The notes below the pieces were generated by a model, which made no database searches, had not been told where the DNA came from, and saw nothing but the letters and a program-made list of their open reading frames with translations. Source: Ariolimax columbianus (lineage: Eukaryota > Mollusca > Gastropoda > Stylommatophora > Arionidae). Taken from it: DNA of 64,000 bases. Below are positions 33,277 to 45,014 of the stretch, in pieces. A program made the translations under genes and the position numbers. The stretch lies in NCBI GenBank assembly GCA_036924085.1, contig JAVGWX010000003.1:128074974-128138973 (forward strand). The letters run 5' to 3'. How positions within the stretch are numbered: the stretch's first letter is position 1; each line of letters starts with the position of its first letter.

Positions 33277-34845
33277 CTACTCATAATCATCGTGTGACAT
33301 GTTCTATCCAGAACGTGTTCTCCTTCGTGGCAGCTCTGCATGCATCTTGACTTATGGCTAGTCGATCTAGGTCATACAAAAAACATCTCTAGACTGTGCA
33401 TAATGTCCTGAACCAATATTCGTGAAAGTCGATCTCTTAACCTCCTCGCAGGAACCACGCCCTCAATTATCACTCACCGTAGACCGTTGTCTCTTCACAT
33501 AAGCGAAATACGATCGTATCTAAGTATTTGTCTTGCGATATTATTTAGAAGCCAATCTTCTGTTTCATGCAGCGGTTGCAAAATGTCTCTGTTTGTCTTT
33601 TTTCTGTCCACTATATTCGTATTTTCTGCATTCTTCTGTAACGTTTCAAAAACTGATATTGTTTGCAATTGATTTGTTAAATGTTTCTGTTTCACAACTG
33701 CATGTCGCCACCGGTAAAATGCATATCATGACCAGTTGGGTCTTTTATCTGTTTGCATGTGCCCTGCCACACATCTTTTATCTGTATATAGCAATAGTGT
33801 GTAGTAATAGTGTGTAGTAATAGTGTGCAGTAATTATTGTACTGTATAATGTAAATTCGACAGTTACCAGAAATTGTTGTTATCCGGATGCTTCATTAAC
33901 TGAAAATCAAATACTTGTACTTCCTTGTTAGCCATCAGCCATCCAGCACACTATCAATGGTTGCAACAAAGTAATGTCTGGTGTGCTTTATGACGCGCAT
34001 TACGTTTCATTGTGTTTTGCGCTTTCAGCATGCATTTAATTGGCGATGGTTTTGTAGCTTGTTTGTCTGCAACCTTCCTGCAAGGCAGATGTTTGTTGTC
34101 AAAAGCATTTCTTCTAGGAAATTTGTCTTAGAGGACTGTCTAGATTTTCTTTTTATCATATGAATGCAGTATACGAATCGTATCGCTGGAAATCGGTCAT
34201 TAATGATGGCAGTTGCATAACTAATAACATCATTCCCTAAATCAGGTATCTCAATTACAGAGCTTAATGACAACCTTCAACAGGTCAAACCTTATTCTGT
34301 GGTCCGCAACATTAGAGGCGTTAAAATGTGGAATGTGCAATAATAGTAGTCTTGGAGGAAGAGTATCAAGCTGTAACAAACCGAAATATAATTGTTTCCA
34401 AGAGAGAAACAATGGTAATAATAACAGTGAAGACACTGTCTATGTTTGGGATTAAGGTATATGCAAATATATTTAAACAAATGACAAATATATAAGTTGC
34501 AGAAAATATGTAGAGAAGCAGAAACTAAGTCTCACAAAAAGCCGCATTCTCTTCTTACCTCACTTTGTTTCATTTGACTCTATCCTACAGTCACACTCTT
34601 GCACAACTTTCACACGCGCCCTCGTAGTGAGGTCCTTTCATTGCACTTTGGTTGGGCTAGCTTCTGAGGGCGCACAAACCTAGCATTGGTACATACAGAC
34701 GCATACATGCATCCAAGCACTGGTTTATGCGTCCTGATATCGCCCAATGGACTACGGTCTGGGGTGGAAAATGGCGCGCCTCCGTCAGTAGAAACTAGTG
34801 AGGCAAACATCTAAGCAAAACAAAAAAAATTAAACCAAGTTTGTA
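33277..34845. other. Unassigned sequence
   Basis: Frames at 33487-33672, 33981-34163, 34025-34273 and 34267-34455 show no recognised domain. A GGCGCGCCTCCGTCAGTAG block near 34770 recurs in reverse near 5880. Confidence 0.35.
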
Positions 34846-34849
34846 CAGA

Positions 34850-36990
34850 GACAAGGACTGAAATACTGAGACGAGGATTGAAATACTGAGGCGACGAAAG
34901 AAATACTGAGACGAGGACAGAAATTCTGAGACGAGGAATGAAATACAGAGACAAGGACAGAAATAGTGAGACGAAGACAGAAATACTGTGAACAGGCAGA
35001 AACACTTAGACGATGAAAGAAATACTGAGACGAGGACAGAAATACTGAGACGAGGACAAAAATACTGAGACGAGGACAGAAATACTGAGACGACGACAGA
35101 AATACTGAGACGAGAACAAAAATACTGAGACGAGGACTGAAATACTAAGACGAGGATACACATACTGAGATAAAGATTTAAATACTGAGAGCAAGACAGA
35201 GAAACTGATACGAGGATACGCATACTGAGACGAGGATATAAATACTGAGACGAGGATATAAATACTGAGACGAGCATTTAAATACTGAGAGTAGGACAGA
35301 AATACTGGGACGAGAATATAAACACTGAGAGCAAGACAAAAATATTGAGATGGGGATATACATACTGAGATCAGGACAAAAATACTGAGACCAAAACAGA
35401 CATACTGAAATGAGGATATGAATAATGACACATGGACAGAAATACTGAGACGACGATAATAATGATGAGACGAAGACAAATACTGATACGCAGACAGAAA
35501 TACTGAGACGAGGATATAAGAGCTGAGACGATAACAGAAATACTGAGACAAAGATATAAAAGCTGAGACGATAACAGAAATACTGAAACTAGGACAGAAA
35601 AACAGAGATGAGGACAGAAATACCGAGACGAAGACAGAAATACTGAGTAAAGGATGGACATACTCAGACGAAAATATAAATACTGAGAGCAGAACAGAAA
35701 TACTGAGATAAGAATAGAAATACTGACACGAGGAAAGAAATACTGAAACGAAGATAGAAATACTAAGATGAAGACAAACAATGATACGAGGACTGAAATA
35801 CTGAGACGAAGTTAGAAATACTGAGATGAGGATAGAAATATTGAGACGAGTATACATTTACTAAAACCAAGACAGAAATACTGAGACGAAGATAGAAACT
35901 CTGAGACGAATACATAAATACTGAGTCGAGGATACATATACTGAGAAAAGAATATAAGTACTGAGAGCAGGACAGAAATACTGAGTGGAGGATACACATA
36001 CCGAAAAGAGGATATAAATACTGCATGACAGAAATACCGAGTTTAGGATTAACAAACCGAAATGACGATGGAAATACAGAGACGAGGATACATATACCAA
36101 GAAAAGGATAGAAATACTGAGAAATACGCAAACTGAGACTAGCACAGAAATACTGAAACGAGGACAGAAATACTGAAACGAGGACAGAAATACTGAGACG
36201 AGGACAAAAATACTAAGCGCATAATATAAATACTGACAAGAAGATAAAAATACGGAAAGCAAATCACATACTGAGACGAGAATATAAATACTGAGAACAG
36301 GACATACATACTGAGACGAAGATATGAATACGGAGAGCAAGGTAGAAATACTGAGACGAGGATAAAAATATTGAGAGCAGAACAGAAATAATGAGACTAG
36401 GATACTTATATTGAAACGCAGACAGAAATACTGAGATGAGGATTACAAATACTTAGATGCAGATAGAAATACTGATATCAAGACAAATACTGAAACGAGG
36501 ACAGAAATACTGAAACGAAAATAGAAATATTGAAACGAAAATAGAAATACTAAGATGAGGAGAGTATGCTGTGGTGTGGACCGAAAAACTGAGACGAGTA
36601 CTGTATCCTGAGACGTGGACAGAAATATTGAGACGAGGCGAGAAATACTGACACGAGCACAGAAATACTGTGAACATGCAAAAATATTTAGACGAGAAGA
36701 GAAATACTGAGCCAAGAACAGAATGCTGAGACGAGGACAGAAATACTGATACGAGGACATAAATACTGAGACGAGAAAATACTGAGACGAAGAAACACAT
36801 ACTAAGACAAGGACAGAATTATTGAGACGAGGACAGAAATACTGAGACGTGGATACACATACTGAGACAAGGACACAACTATTGTGAACAGGCAGAAATA
36901 CTGAGACTATGACATAAATGCAGACGAAGAAAGAAATACTGAAACGAAGATGCATATACTAAATAGAAGATACAGTTTCCTGAGAAGAGG
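34850..36990. repeat. Large minisatellite, 20-bp unit, first block
   Basis: Variants of GACGAGGACAGAAATACTGA repeat continuously, with many substitutions (GAGGATATAAATACTGAGA, GAACAGGCAGAAATACTGAG). The minus-strand unit lacks stop codons in all three frames, so long frames (up to 283 residues in this block) appear, all spelling permutations of one 20-residue peptide (around VSVFLSSSQYFCPRLSIS). They are treated as artefacts. Confidence 0.95.
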
Positions 36991-37017
36991 ATAGAAATAC
37001 TGAGACGGAGACATCAA

Positions 37018-37370
37018 TACTCTTCTTTTCTTTTTCTTCGTTCGTTCTCAATCTCCCGCTGCCAAATCCAGAAAAGGGCTTAAGTAGCAGAATGTAGTCC
37101 AGAGAAAGGAATGCGTTGTGTTGTAGTTTACAGCTTGACTGCGATATTTGCACCTTTCGGTCCAACACATCCGACTTCAGCAAGCATTTTTTGAGTACCG
37201 GGTTAACATTCCCTCTTCGATCCCTTCTCCTTAGCCAGTCTGCCCTGCTGCAGCCTGTTATCCAGGATCACCGCGTGGAGGTGTAGAAGGGTCTTGGCAG
37301 CTCTGGCTCGCTGGCCCTGACGCTAACAGTCAGCTTATGCGCTGCTCAGCACCTTGATCCCACAGCAATA
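37018..37370 (-). repeat. GAA-tailed dispersed family copy inside the 20-bp array
   Basis: It is the reverse complement of 39140-39507: a TTCTTC-like tail at 37020, AATCTCCCGCTGCCAAATCC, GCACCTTTCGGTCCAACACA, AGCAAGCATTTTTTGAGTAC, CAGCCTGTTATCCAGGATCA and AGGTGTAGAAGGGTCTTGGC. The 20-bp array resumes on its right side, which suggests insertion into the array. Confidence 0.85.
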
Positions 37371-39005
37371 CTGAAAAGAGGACATACATACTCAGACGCC
37401 AACGCACATATTGAGAAAAGTATTTAAATACTGAAAGCAGGGCAGAAATACTGCGACGGGAATATAAATACTGAGATGAGTATGTAAATACTGATACCAG
37501 GACAGAAATACTGAGACGAAGATATAAATACTGAGATGAAGACAAATACGATACGAGGACAGAAATACTGAAACGAAGATAGAAATACTTAGACGAAATA
37601 GAAATACTGAGACGAGGATACATATATTGAAACGCAGACAGAAATATTGAGACTCGGACAGTATCCTGAGACGAGGACAGAAATACTGAGAGAAGGACTG
37701 AAATACTGAGACAAGGACAGAATGCTGACAAGAGGACAGAAATATTGAGACGACGACAAAAGTACTGAGACGAGGAAATACTGAGACGAGGAAACACATA
37801 CTGAGACAATGACAGAAATACTGAGACAAGAACAGAAATACTGAGACGAGGACAGAAATACTGAAACGAGGATACACATACTGAGACTTGAACAGAAACA
37901 CTGAGAGCAGGACAGAAATACTGAGAAAAGGACAAAAATACAGTGAACAGGCAGAAATACTGAGACTAGAACAGAAATACTGAAAGTAGGGAAGAAATAT
38001 TAAAACGAGGACAGAAATACTAAGACGAGAACAGTGTGCTGATACGAGGACAGAAATACTAATACGAGGACAGAAATACCGAGACGAGGACAGTATCTTG
38101 AGATGAGGACAGAAATACTGAGACGAGAACAGTGTGGTGATACGAGGACAGAAATACTGAGAGCAGGACAGAAATACTGAGACGAAGATATAACTGCTGA
38201 AAGCAGAACAGAAAATCTGAGACCAACTTATAAATACTGAGATCAGGACAGAAATGCTAAGACCGGGATATAAATACTGAGAGCAGAACAGAAATACTGA
38301 GATGATAATATACATTTCTGAGATGAAGACAAATACTGATACGCGTACAGAAATACTGTAACAAAGATAGAAATATTAAGACGAAGATATAAATATTGAG
38401 ACGAACATAGAAATACTGAGACGAGGACACAAATACTGAGATGAGGACAGAATGCCGAGGTGTAGACTGAAATACTGAGAGGAGGACAGTATCCCGAAAC
38501 GAGGACAGAAATACTGAGACGAGGAGAGAAATACTGAGACGATGATAGAAATACTGAGACAAAGACAGTATGCTGAGACGAAGACAGAAATACTGAGACG
38601 AGCACTGAAATACTGTGCACATGCAGAAATACTGAGACGAGGACAGAAATACTGAGACAAGCACAGAATGCTGAGACTAAAACAGAAATACTGAGACTAG
38701 GACAGAAATACCGAGACGAGGACAGAAATACTGAAACGAGGAAACATATACCAGGACAGAAATACTGAGGGCAGGACAGAAATACTGAGACGAGCACAGA
38801 AATAATGTGAATATGCACAAATAATGAGACGACGACATAAATACTGAGATAAGGACAGAATGCTGAGAGTATGATAGATATATTGATTCGGGTACAGAAA
38901 TACTGAAAAGAGGATACACATACTGAGACTAGAACAGAAATACTGAGACGTGGATACACATACTCAGACTAGGATAGAGATACTGAGAGCAGGACAGAAA
39001 TAGGA
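37370..39005. repeat. Large minisatellite, 20-bp unit, second block
   Basis: Continuation of the array at 34850-36990, with the same unit and the same stop-free minus strand (frames up to 307 residues). It ends abruptly at about 39003. Confidence 0.95.
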
Positions 39006-39139
39006 CTGTGTTGTAGAACTGTTTTCATTTATTTGTTTGTGTATCTGGTTAAGTCACTTTTTGGAGGGTTCGTTTTTCACTCTTTCTCTAAAATTAAATT
39101 ACATTGTTATTATACTCTTTACGTAAAACACAATAATTG

Positions 39140-39507
39140 AATAGGTCCGGTATCAAGATGCTGAGCAGCGCATGAGCTGCATTGGTCAGTGACCCATAGC
39201 TGACTGCTTGCGTCAGGGCCAGCGAACTTATAGCTGCCAAGACCCTTCTACACCTCCACGCGGTGATCCTGGATAACAGGCTGCAGCAGGCAGACTGGCT
39301 ACGGAGAAGGGATCGTAGAGGGAATGCTAACCCGGTACTCAAAAAATGCTTGCTGAAGTCGGATGTGTAGGACCAAAAGGTGCAAATATCGCAGCCAAGC
39401 TGTAAACTACAACACAACGCATTCCGTTCTCTGGACTACATTCTGCTACTTAAGCCCTTTCAGGGTTTGGTAGTGGGAGATTGAGAACGAACGACGAAGA
39501 AGAAGAA
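39140..39507 (+). repeat. GAA-tailed dispersed family, reference copy
   Basis: This is about 365 bp and ends in GAAGAAGAAGAA. The plus strand holds a coding-like stretch, ELIAAKTLLHLHAVILDNRL then QQADWLRRRDRRGNANPV and LKKCLLKSDV plus a stop. Related peptides are found in the copies at 43400-43730 (TKTLIRLQVAALE, DQAAWLRD) and 51640-51770 (SNTLFRIQLAALDIG). The family is not recognised. It could be the 3' end of an unknown retroelement. Copies end in the same trinucleotide tail as the RNase H LINEs, which may mean shared mobilisation. Confidence 0.7.
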
Positions 39508-39509
39508 TA

Positions 39510-39795
39510 GGTCCATCGGCAAATCTTAGCCACATCATCACCATGCTGAATCTGTCATAGACAAAAGGACTAGATCTGTAATGGAAGGGGCCGTGCATGA
39601 CTCGCCAAAATGATGCAAAGATATCAAACAAAGTTTTCCTGTACAGTGTGACTAACATTTTATTAGAGAGTAGCAGCCTTCCTAATTGTGATCCTAGTTC
39701 CTGTTTTGGGGCGAACAAATTGCTACTGACAGGACAAACAAAGCATTTCATGTGCCTCCTTTTTTAACAAATAGACTATCAGCACATTATCATGA
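39510..39795. other. Unassigned sequence
   Basis: Nothing recognised. Confidence 0.4.
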
Positions 39796-39993
39796 CGGTC
39801 TATATTCCTACTGCTGGGGCCTGCCTGAAGGATTTACAGTTGGAAGAAAGGCTGCTTACATCTGCAATCCTCACAATGTGGGCAGGTTAGGTTTTTATAT
39901 TACCACCGGAATTAGAAAACGAATGTCTTACCAAGGTCTAGAACCCGTGTCCCTTTGATCACGAGATCAGCGTCCTAACCACTGGGCCGGGGA
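39796..39993 (-). mobile_element. tRNA-derived SINE (family 2), minus strand, second copy
   Basis: The minus-strand head CCCCGGCCCAGTGGTTAGGA (box A) and CACGGGTTCTAGACC (box B) are followed by a body ending in CCCCAGCAGTAGGAATA, as at 28748-28962. Confidence 0.65.
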
Positions 39994-40034
39994 ACTGAGA
40001 TGTTAATTCGGTCTGGCACAACATACTGACATGT

Positions 40035-40282
40035 GGGGACGGCATGGTCTAGTGGTTAAGTGACACGGCTCACAATCCGCAGGTGCTGGGTTCGATCCCC
40101 ATCACAGCACCGCCCGATAACCCAGGGAAGCAAACCCTTAGAAAATGCAGGAGGAAGCAGACCCCTACATAATATGCATGCCGAAGTCGGATGCACTGGG
40201 CCGACAGGCGCAAAATAAAAACCGTAGTGCAACTTAAACCGCCTTGGGGAATAGAGATATAAGGCGAACGCAAAAAAAAAAA
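40035..40282 (+). mobile_element. tRNA-derived SINE (family 1), best copy
   Basis: A GGGGACGGCATGG head, box A TGGTCTAGTGG (40045-40055), box B GGTTCGATCCC (40089-40099), then AAACCCTTAGAAAATGCAGG, GTCGGATGCACTGGGCCGAC, CAAAATAAAAACC, AAGGCGAACG and a poly-A end. It is about 248 bp. It serves as the reference for the copies at 549, 41955, 48509 and 48854. Confidence 0.88.
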
Positions 40283-40284
40283 TC

Positions 40285-40600
40285 TTCGGTCATTCACAAC
40301 ATACTGACTACAATATATTGACCAAGGCTAGAGCTTTCTTTCATGTAGCGTTCACTGAGAACATGCTGTTTTCAATGCAGTCTGGTTAACGAGATGTGGA
40401 TCTACGTGGTCGCCGTAGCAGTGAGCGACACGTAGATGAAGCCAATCACAGAACAATAGCCTAGATAACGCCATACTGCCTTTATCTGGGTGTGAGGAAA
40501 TCTACTGCAACCCGTCACCTTATGCTGCCCTTCAGGTCGCACACAAGATAAGACATATTCAATGTGGAGATCCAACACAACAACAAACAGCAACACCTGG
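40285..40600. other. Unassigned sequence
   Basis: Nothing recognised. Confidence 0.4.
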
Positions 40601-40601
40601 G

Positions 40602-40870
40602 CTGCGTGCTGGACAATCCTTCGGCTACGTGCTAGACAACCCTTCGGCTACGTGCTATACAACCCTTCGGCTACGTGCTAGATAACTCATCGCCACGTGC
40701 TAGACAACCCATCGGATACGTGCTAGGCAACCCATCCACCACGTACTAGACAACCCATCGACCACGTGCTAGACAACCCATCGACCACGTGCTAGACAAC
40801 CCATCGACCACGTGCTAGACAACCCATCGACCACGTGCTAGACAACCCATCGGCCACGTGCTAAACCCTC
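40602..40870. repeat. Minisatellite, 23 bp unit, about 11 copies
   Basis: The unit is GTGCTAGACAACCCATCG followed by ACCAC, with GGCTAC variants at the left edge. It contains the E-box-like CACGTG. Confidence 0.93.
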
Positions 40871-41349
40871 GCTCTTTGCTACGTCATAAAGATTACAGAA
40901 ACTACTAGAAAACCCTCACCTTTCAGGATTCTAGAACAGAGACTTTCTTCCAGAACACAGCCTGTCTTGTAATGCTATCTGCTGGCTTCTGAACGCGTCT
41001 CCTATCCAACATCAGCATTCTCCTTCACCTGTCAGTTCATGGTTGTTTGTCTAGTTCTTTCATGAAGTTCAAGGCTGTATTTGCATAGGTAGTTTCCGCA
41101 CGTCCTCTAAAACAACAATTTGCAGAAATTAACACAATTGTTTTCTTAAATGTGCGTGGCTTTACGTTTAGAATACCAGTGTACCTAGTCTGGAGACATG
41201 GGCTCGAAACTGCATGTTTATGTCGAGGTAAAAACGCTAGGCTGCACACTGCTCGAAGATAAACCTCCTTTATACTTCATCCTTGCACTCCAACAAATGA
41301 AAACCGTCATTAAATTATTTTTGACAATTTTTAAAGTTATTTTTCATTA

Positions 41350-41885
41350 TGGCATATCTGTCAAGGGTGACGGTGGCAAACGCTCTGTAACAAGACCTCA
41401 CATACCTCATAAGGGTGACGGTGGAAAACGCTCTGTAACAAGACCTCACGTACCTCCTAAGGGTGATGGTGGCAAATGCTCTGTAACAAGACCTCACATA
41501 CCTCCTAAGGGTGACGGTGGCAAACGCTCTGTAACAAGACCTCACATACCCCCTAAGGGTGACGTTGGCAAACGCTCTGTAACAAGACCTCACATACCTC
41601 CTAAGGGTGACGGTGGCAAACGTTCTGTAACAAGACCTCACATACCTCCTAAGGGCGACGGTGGCAAATGCTCTGTAACAAGACCTCACATGCCTCCAAG
41701 GGGTGATGGTGGCAAATGCTATGTAACAAGACCTTACATACCTCCTAAGGGTGATGGTGGCAACCTCTCTGTAACAAGACCTCACATGCCTCCTAAGGGT
41801 GACGGTGGCAAACGCTCTGTAACAAGACCTCACATCCCTCCTAAGGGTGACGGTGATAATCGCCCTGTAGCAAAACTTCACACAA
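41350..41885. repeat. Minisatellite, 48 bp unit, 11 copies
   Basis: The unit contains AAGGGTGACGGTGGCAAACG, CTCTGTAACAAGACCTCACA and TACCTCCT. The 48-bp period keeps both strands open (41198-41896 plus, with a 16-residue repeat containing GDGGKRSVTRPHIPPK; 41315-41881 minus). No signal peptide or known domain supports a real protein, though the plus-strand frame does start 150 bp before the array. Confidence 0.93.
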
Positions 41886-41954
41886 TGATACCCTAGTGCT
41901 CACAGGCAACATCCTTTCCGAGTACAGGTATCTTGGAACGTTGTGTTGTTTGTC

Positions 41955-42176
41955 TTTTTTTTGGGTTTTTTGCGTTCGCCTTATTTTTCCATTCTTCAAG
42001 GCGGTGTGCGTTGCGTTGTGTTTTTTTATTCAGCGCGTGTCGGACCAGTGCATCCGACTTGGGTATTTTATTAGGGTTTGCTTCACTGGGGTAGCTGCCG
42101 GTGCAGTGATGGGGAGCGAACACAGCACATTCGGGATGTCAGCCGTGTCACGTAACTACTATCCCACGCCGTCCCC
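41955..42176 (-). mobile_element. tRNA-derived SINE (family 1), minus strand, diverged
   Basis: The reverse complement carries GGGGACGGCGTGGGATAG, a tRNA-like head with weak boxes, CAAACCCTAATAAAAT, AAGTCGGATGCACTGGTCCG and AAGGCGAACGCAAAAAACCC. Same order as the 40035 copy but more diverged, with a shorter body. Confidence 0.8.
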
Positions 42177-42364
42177 ACTTGGTCGGTTGAATATCAATAC
42201 GAAACAGGCAGGATGGTGGACACATCCTAAAACCGTACGTTCCCCAGGAATAGTAAGACGTAAGAAGGAGATCACCTAGAAACGTATTACTAATTGTCAA
42301 ATGTGTCCACAATGCAAACCACGAAAACACAGACCTGCACCTTCTTAAAAGCGACCAGATTGAT

Positions 42365-42720
42365 TTAGCAACCTGATTGGTTTATCGACCAGAATGGTTT
42401 ACCGACCGAATGGTTTACCGACCGAATGTTTTACCGACCGAATGGTTTACCGACCGAATGGTTTACTGACTAGATTGGTTTACTGACCAGAATGGTTTAC
42501 CGACCGAATGGTTTACTGACTAGATTGGTTTACTGACCAGATTGCTTTACCGACTATATTGATATACCTACCAGAATGATTTACCTACCAGAATGATTTA
42601 CCGACTAGATTGATTTACCTACCAGAATGATTTACTGACCAGAATGATTAACTGACCAGAATGATTTACCGACCAAATTGATTTACCGACGAGATTGACA
42701 CACCGACCATATTTATTTAC
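42365..42720. repeat. Minisatellite, 16-18 bp unit
   Basis: Variants of GACCGAATGGTTTACC and GACCAGAATGATTTACC repeat about 21 times, with drift from GGTTTACC to GATTTACC along the array. Confidence 0.92.
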
Positions 42721-42724
42721 AGAA

Positions 42725-43385
42725 CTAAAGGATATCTTTGAGTAACTTGCACTATACACTGATCTGCCCAGTGCGGGATTAAGCATACGTTAAACAAGCT
42801 ACAGTTTAGGACCTAACAATTTCGTAGAGGCCTAATTTCCATAATTTTTTTATAATTTTTGTTTTCAAGGGATGTGTAAATATGTATTGGATATATTGAT
42901 GTCAAACAATTTTAGGGTATATGATTTAATATTCGCAAACATCTTCTGATGTAATATTTTAACAAAAGGCCTCCTGTTTCGCCTTCTATCACCCAGGGGT
43001 GCATAGGCCATCAACCAACCCTCTTCCACTTCCTTCCAGCTTTTTTCTGTTTTCTTTACTTCCGTCTCCAGATCTCGTCTCCGTGTATCCCCTTCCCTGG
43101 GGGTTCCATGACAAAGATTTCCTGGTGATGCTGGTCTGGGGCTTTCTTAACAAAAGGCTTCCAAGCTATATATATCTTTATGTCCTCGCGGAGTCAAAAT
43201 CCGACACTGATCTGCCTGATTGAATACCGGAATTCATGTTGTCCGCTTAGACGCATTATTTATTTTGTTAGATTAAGAATTATCCAAGCGGAATTCCATC
43301 GAGTAATTGATCTACTTTCGTTACTTTATGTTAGACAGTTTTTGCTGAGGAAAATATGAATGAGCTTCATTTGTTATGGACACAG
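42725..43385. other. Unassigned sequence
   Basis: Nothing recognised. Confidence 0.4.
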
Positions 43386-43399
43386 GCGTTCTCTTTTAC

Positions 43400-43730
43400 T
43401 TTTTCTTCATCTTCTTCTTCTTTTCTTCTTTTTTTTTCTTCTTCGGCTTTCGTCCTAAAAAGGACGTTTGTGCCTTTGTGTCGTAGTTTATAGCGAGGCT
43501 GCAATATCTCCGTCTTTTAGGCCCGGTTTCTTCACAACATGTTTACCACCGGGTTTGCTGTCCCTTTTCGATCCCTAATCTCTTAGCCATGCTGCCTGGT
43601 CACAGTGTGTTTCTAGGGCCGCCACTTGAAGGCGGATTAGGGTCTTGGTCAGCTTTGGGTCCTTGACCCTATGAGTTGCTGTCAGCTCATTCACTGCTGT
43701 ATCTTTGGCCCCTGTTTGTACCTGATGGAA
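43400..43730 (-). repeat. GAA-tailed dispersed family copy, minus strand
   Basis: The TTCTTC-rich tail (43405-43443) lies at the low-coordinate end. The minus strand reads GAKDTAVNELTATH, LTKTLIRLQVAALE and DQAAWLRD, and ends with GDIAASL. Its block order matches the copy at 39140, but nucleotide divergence is high, so it is probably an older subfamily. Confidence 0.65.
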
Positions 43731-43734
43731 GAAC

Positions 43735-44275
43735 TGCTGGCAACAATCCTTGGTTATAGGTTAACGTTGCAGCTGCATTATAGATTATGTATACAAATCA
43801 AATAAGCAAACACATTTTGCGTGATCAAATTTTGACGTAACTAGTAGAAAAAGAGCAACACCATACTCAGCCAAATGGGACAATCTGAAAAAGACGGCCT
43901 AAAATCGGAATTGGCGAGGTACAAATGTACAGTTTTTCACTCGCATTAAAGAAAAAAGTCATTGCTTCCAATCTCTTCTAACTTTGTGGCAAAGTCATTT
44001 TGTTAATAATAGGGTATAGTTTTTGGGGTGTGGTTTAGCCGGTTATATGATTACTCTCTCGAACCGTCCCCTATTGACACTATAGTTTGCTAATTGTCGA
44101 CCAGTAACATACGAACTGAACTATATATAAACAAAGCCGTCTTATTTACGCGTGATATCAATCAGACCTCGTGAGTATAATAGCTTAGGTTAGGGCCGAT
44201 AAGCCAAATCTTTAAAAACAAAGTCAGTTTACGAAAACGTTGACAACAGAGCAATATAATGCGGCCTTGGGAAAG
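43735..44275. other. Unassigned sequence
   Basis: Nothing recognised. Confidence 0.4.
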
Positions 44276-44279
44276 GAAG

Positions 44280-44522
44280 AGCCTTCGGAAACGAGAAGAA
44301 TGACACGGTGGAGTGAAAGCTGCAAAGAAGCTCCGTGACTGTCTGTTCTTCTGTGTACCAAGAAGCAAACCAGTATAGCTACATGGAATGTTATATAAAA
44401 CAATGTATCATGCAGAGAAAGCAGTACAAATCGCTAAATTGATGAGAAATTACAACCTGGCCGTGCTTGCAGTGGAAACAAGATGAACAAAATCAGGAAA
44501 GATGAGAATGGCAACTGAATAG
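44280..44522 (+). pseudogene. RTE-type LINE, start of the APE endonuclease
   Basis: The plus strand reads SIATWNV (the first conserved Asn of the APE fold), then after a frameshift TMYHAEKAVQIAKLMRNYN, LAVLAVETR (with the catalytic Glu), a stop in place of the usual Trp, and TKSGKMRMATE. This is the 5' end of an RTE-like ORF. Nothing downstream continues it, so it is a small orphan fragment. It has no ATG-initiated frame. Confidence 0.75.
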
Positions 44523-44689
44523 TTGAGCCAATTTTGAGTAAAGGTATGCTCTTTTATACAATATATTCTTTTTGACCATATTAGGGCGCGTGAGCCATAC
44601 AACAATAGCGTCAGGTCTAAAACGCCATGCTGCGCCAAAAAGGACCTTAGCCCATAAAAATGAATTTACATCGAACGGCCATAAAACTG

Positions 44690-44945
44690 TCGAGCCTAGG
44701 AGCAATGCCTTCTTATAGGGTGTACACTGGGCGACCACTAAACTGTCAAGTTTTAAATTTTTTTTTATTTTACGTGTTTGCGTCACTAGTTTCTACTGGC
44801 GGATCGATTTGATAGGGTTTACACAGAGAGCAACGACCAAACTATCAAGCCTAAGAGGAATGCCTTCTCATAGGGTATACACAGAGCAACCACCAAACTA
44901 TCAAGCCTAGGAGGAATGCTTAAGAGCAACCACTAACCTGTCGAG
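44690..44945. repeat. Degenerate tandem repeat, about 60-70 bp
   Basis: Three to four imperfect copies of ACCAAACTATCAAGCCTAGG followed by AGGAATGCCTTCTCATAGGG and TATACACAGAG. A poly-G tract follows (44951-44967). The minus-strand frame 44493-44786 has no recognised domain. Confidence 0.6.
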
Positions 44946-45014
44946 TCGGGTGGGGGGGGGGGGGGGGGTGAGATCTGATCAAGTTTGGGATGATGCAATA
45001 GCTGTGGCTCCCTT

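Noticed and set aside
34795..38959. Many Ser/Phe/Val-rich membrane-like proteins
   Set aside because: All are cyclic permutations of one 20-bp unit read in three frames; noted as a finding but not annotated as genes.
41198..41896. 232-codon protein with 16-residue repeats
   Set aside because: The most gene-like of the array frames, but no signal peptide, domain or splice signal was found, and the reverse strand is equally open across the array.
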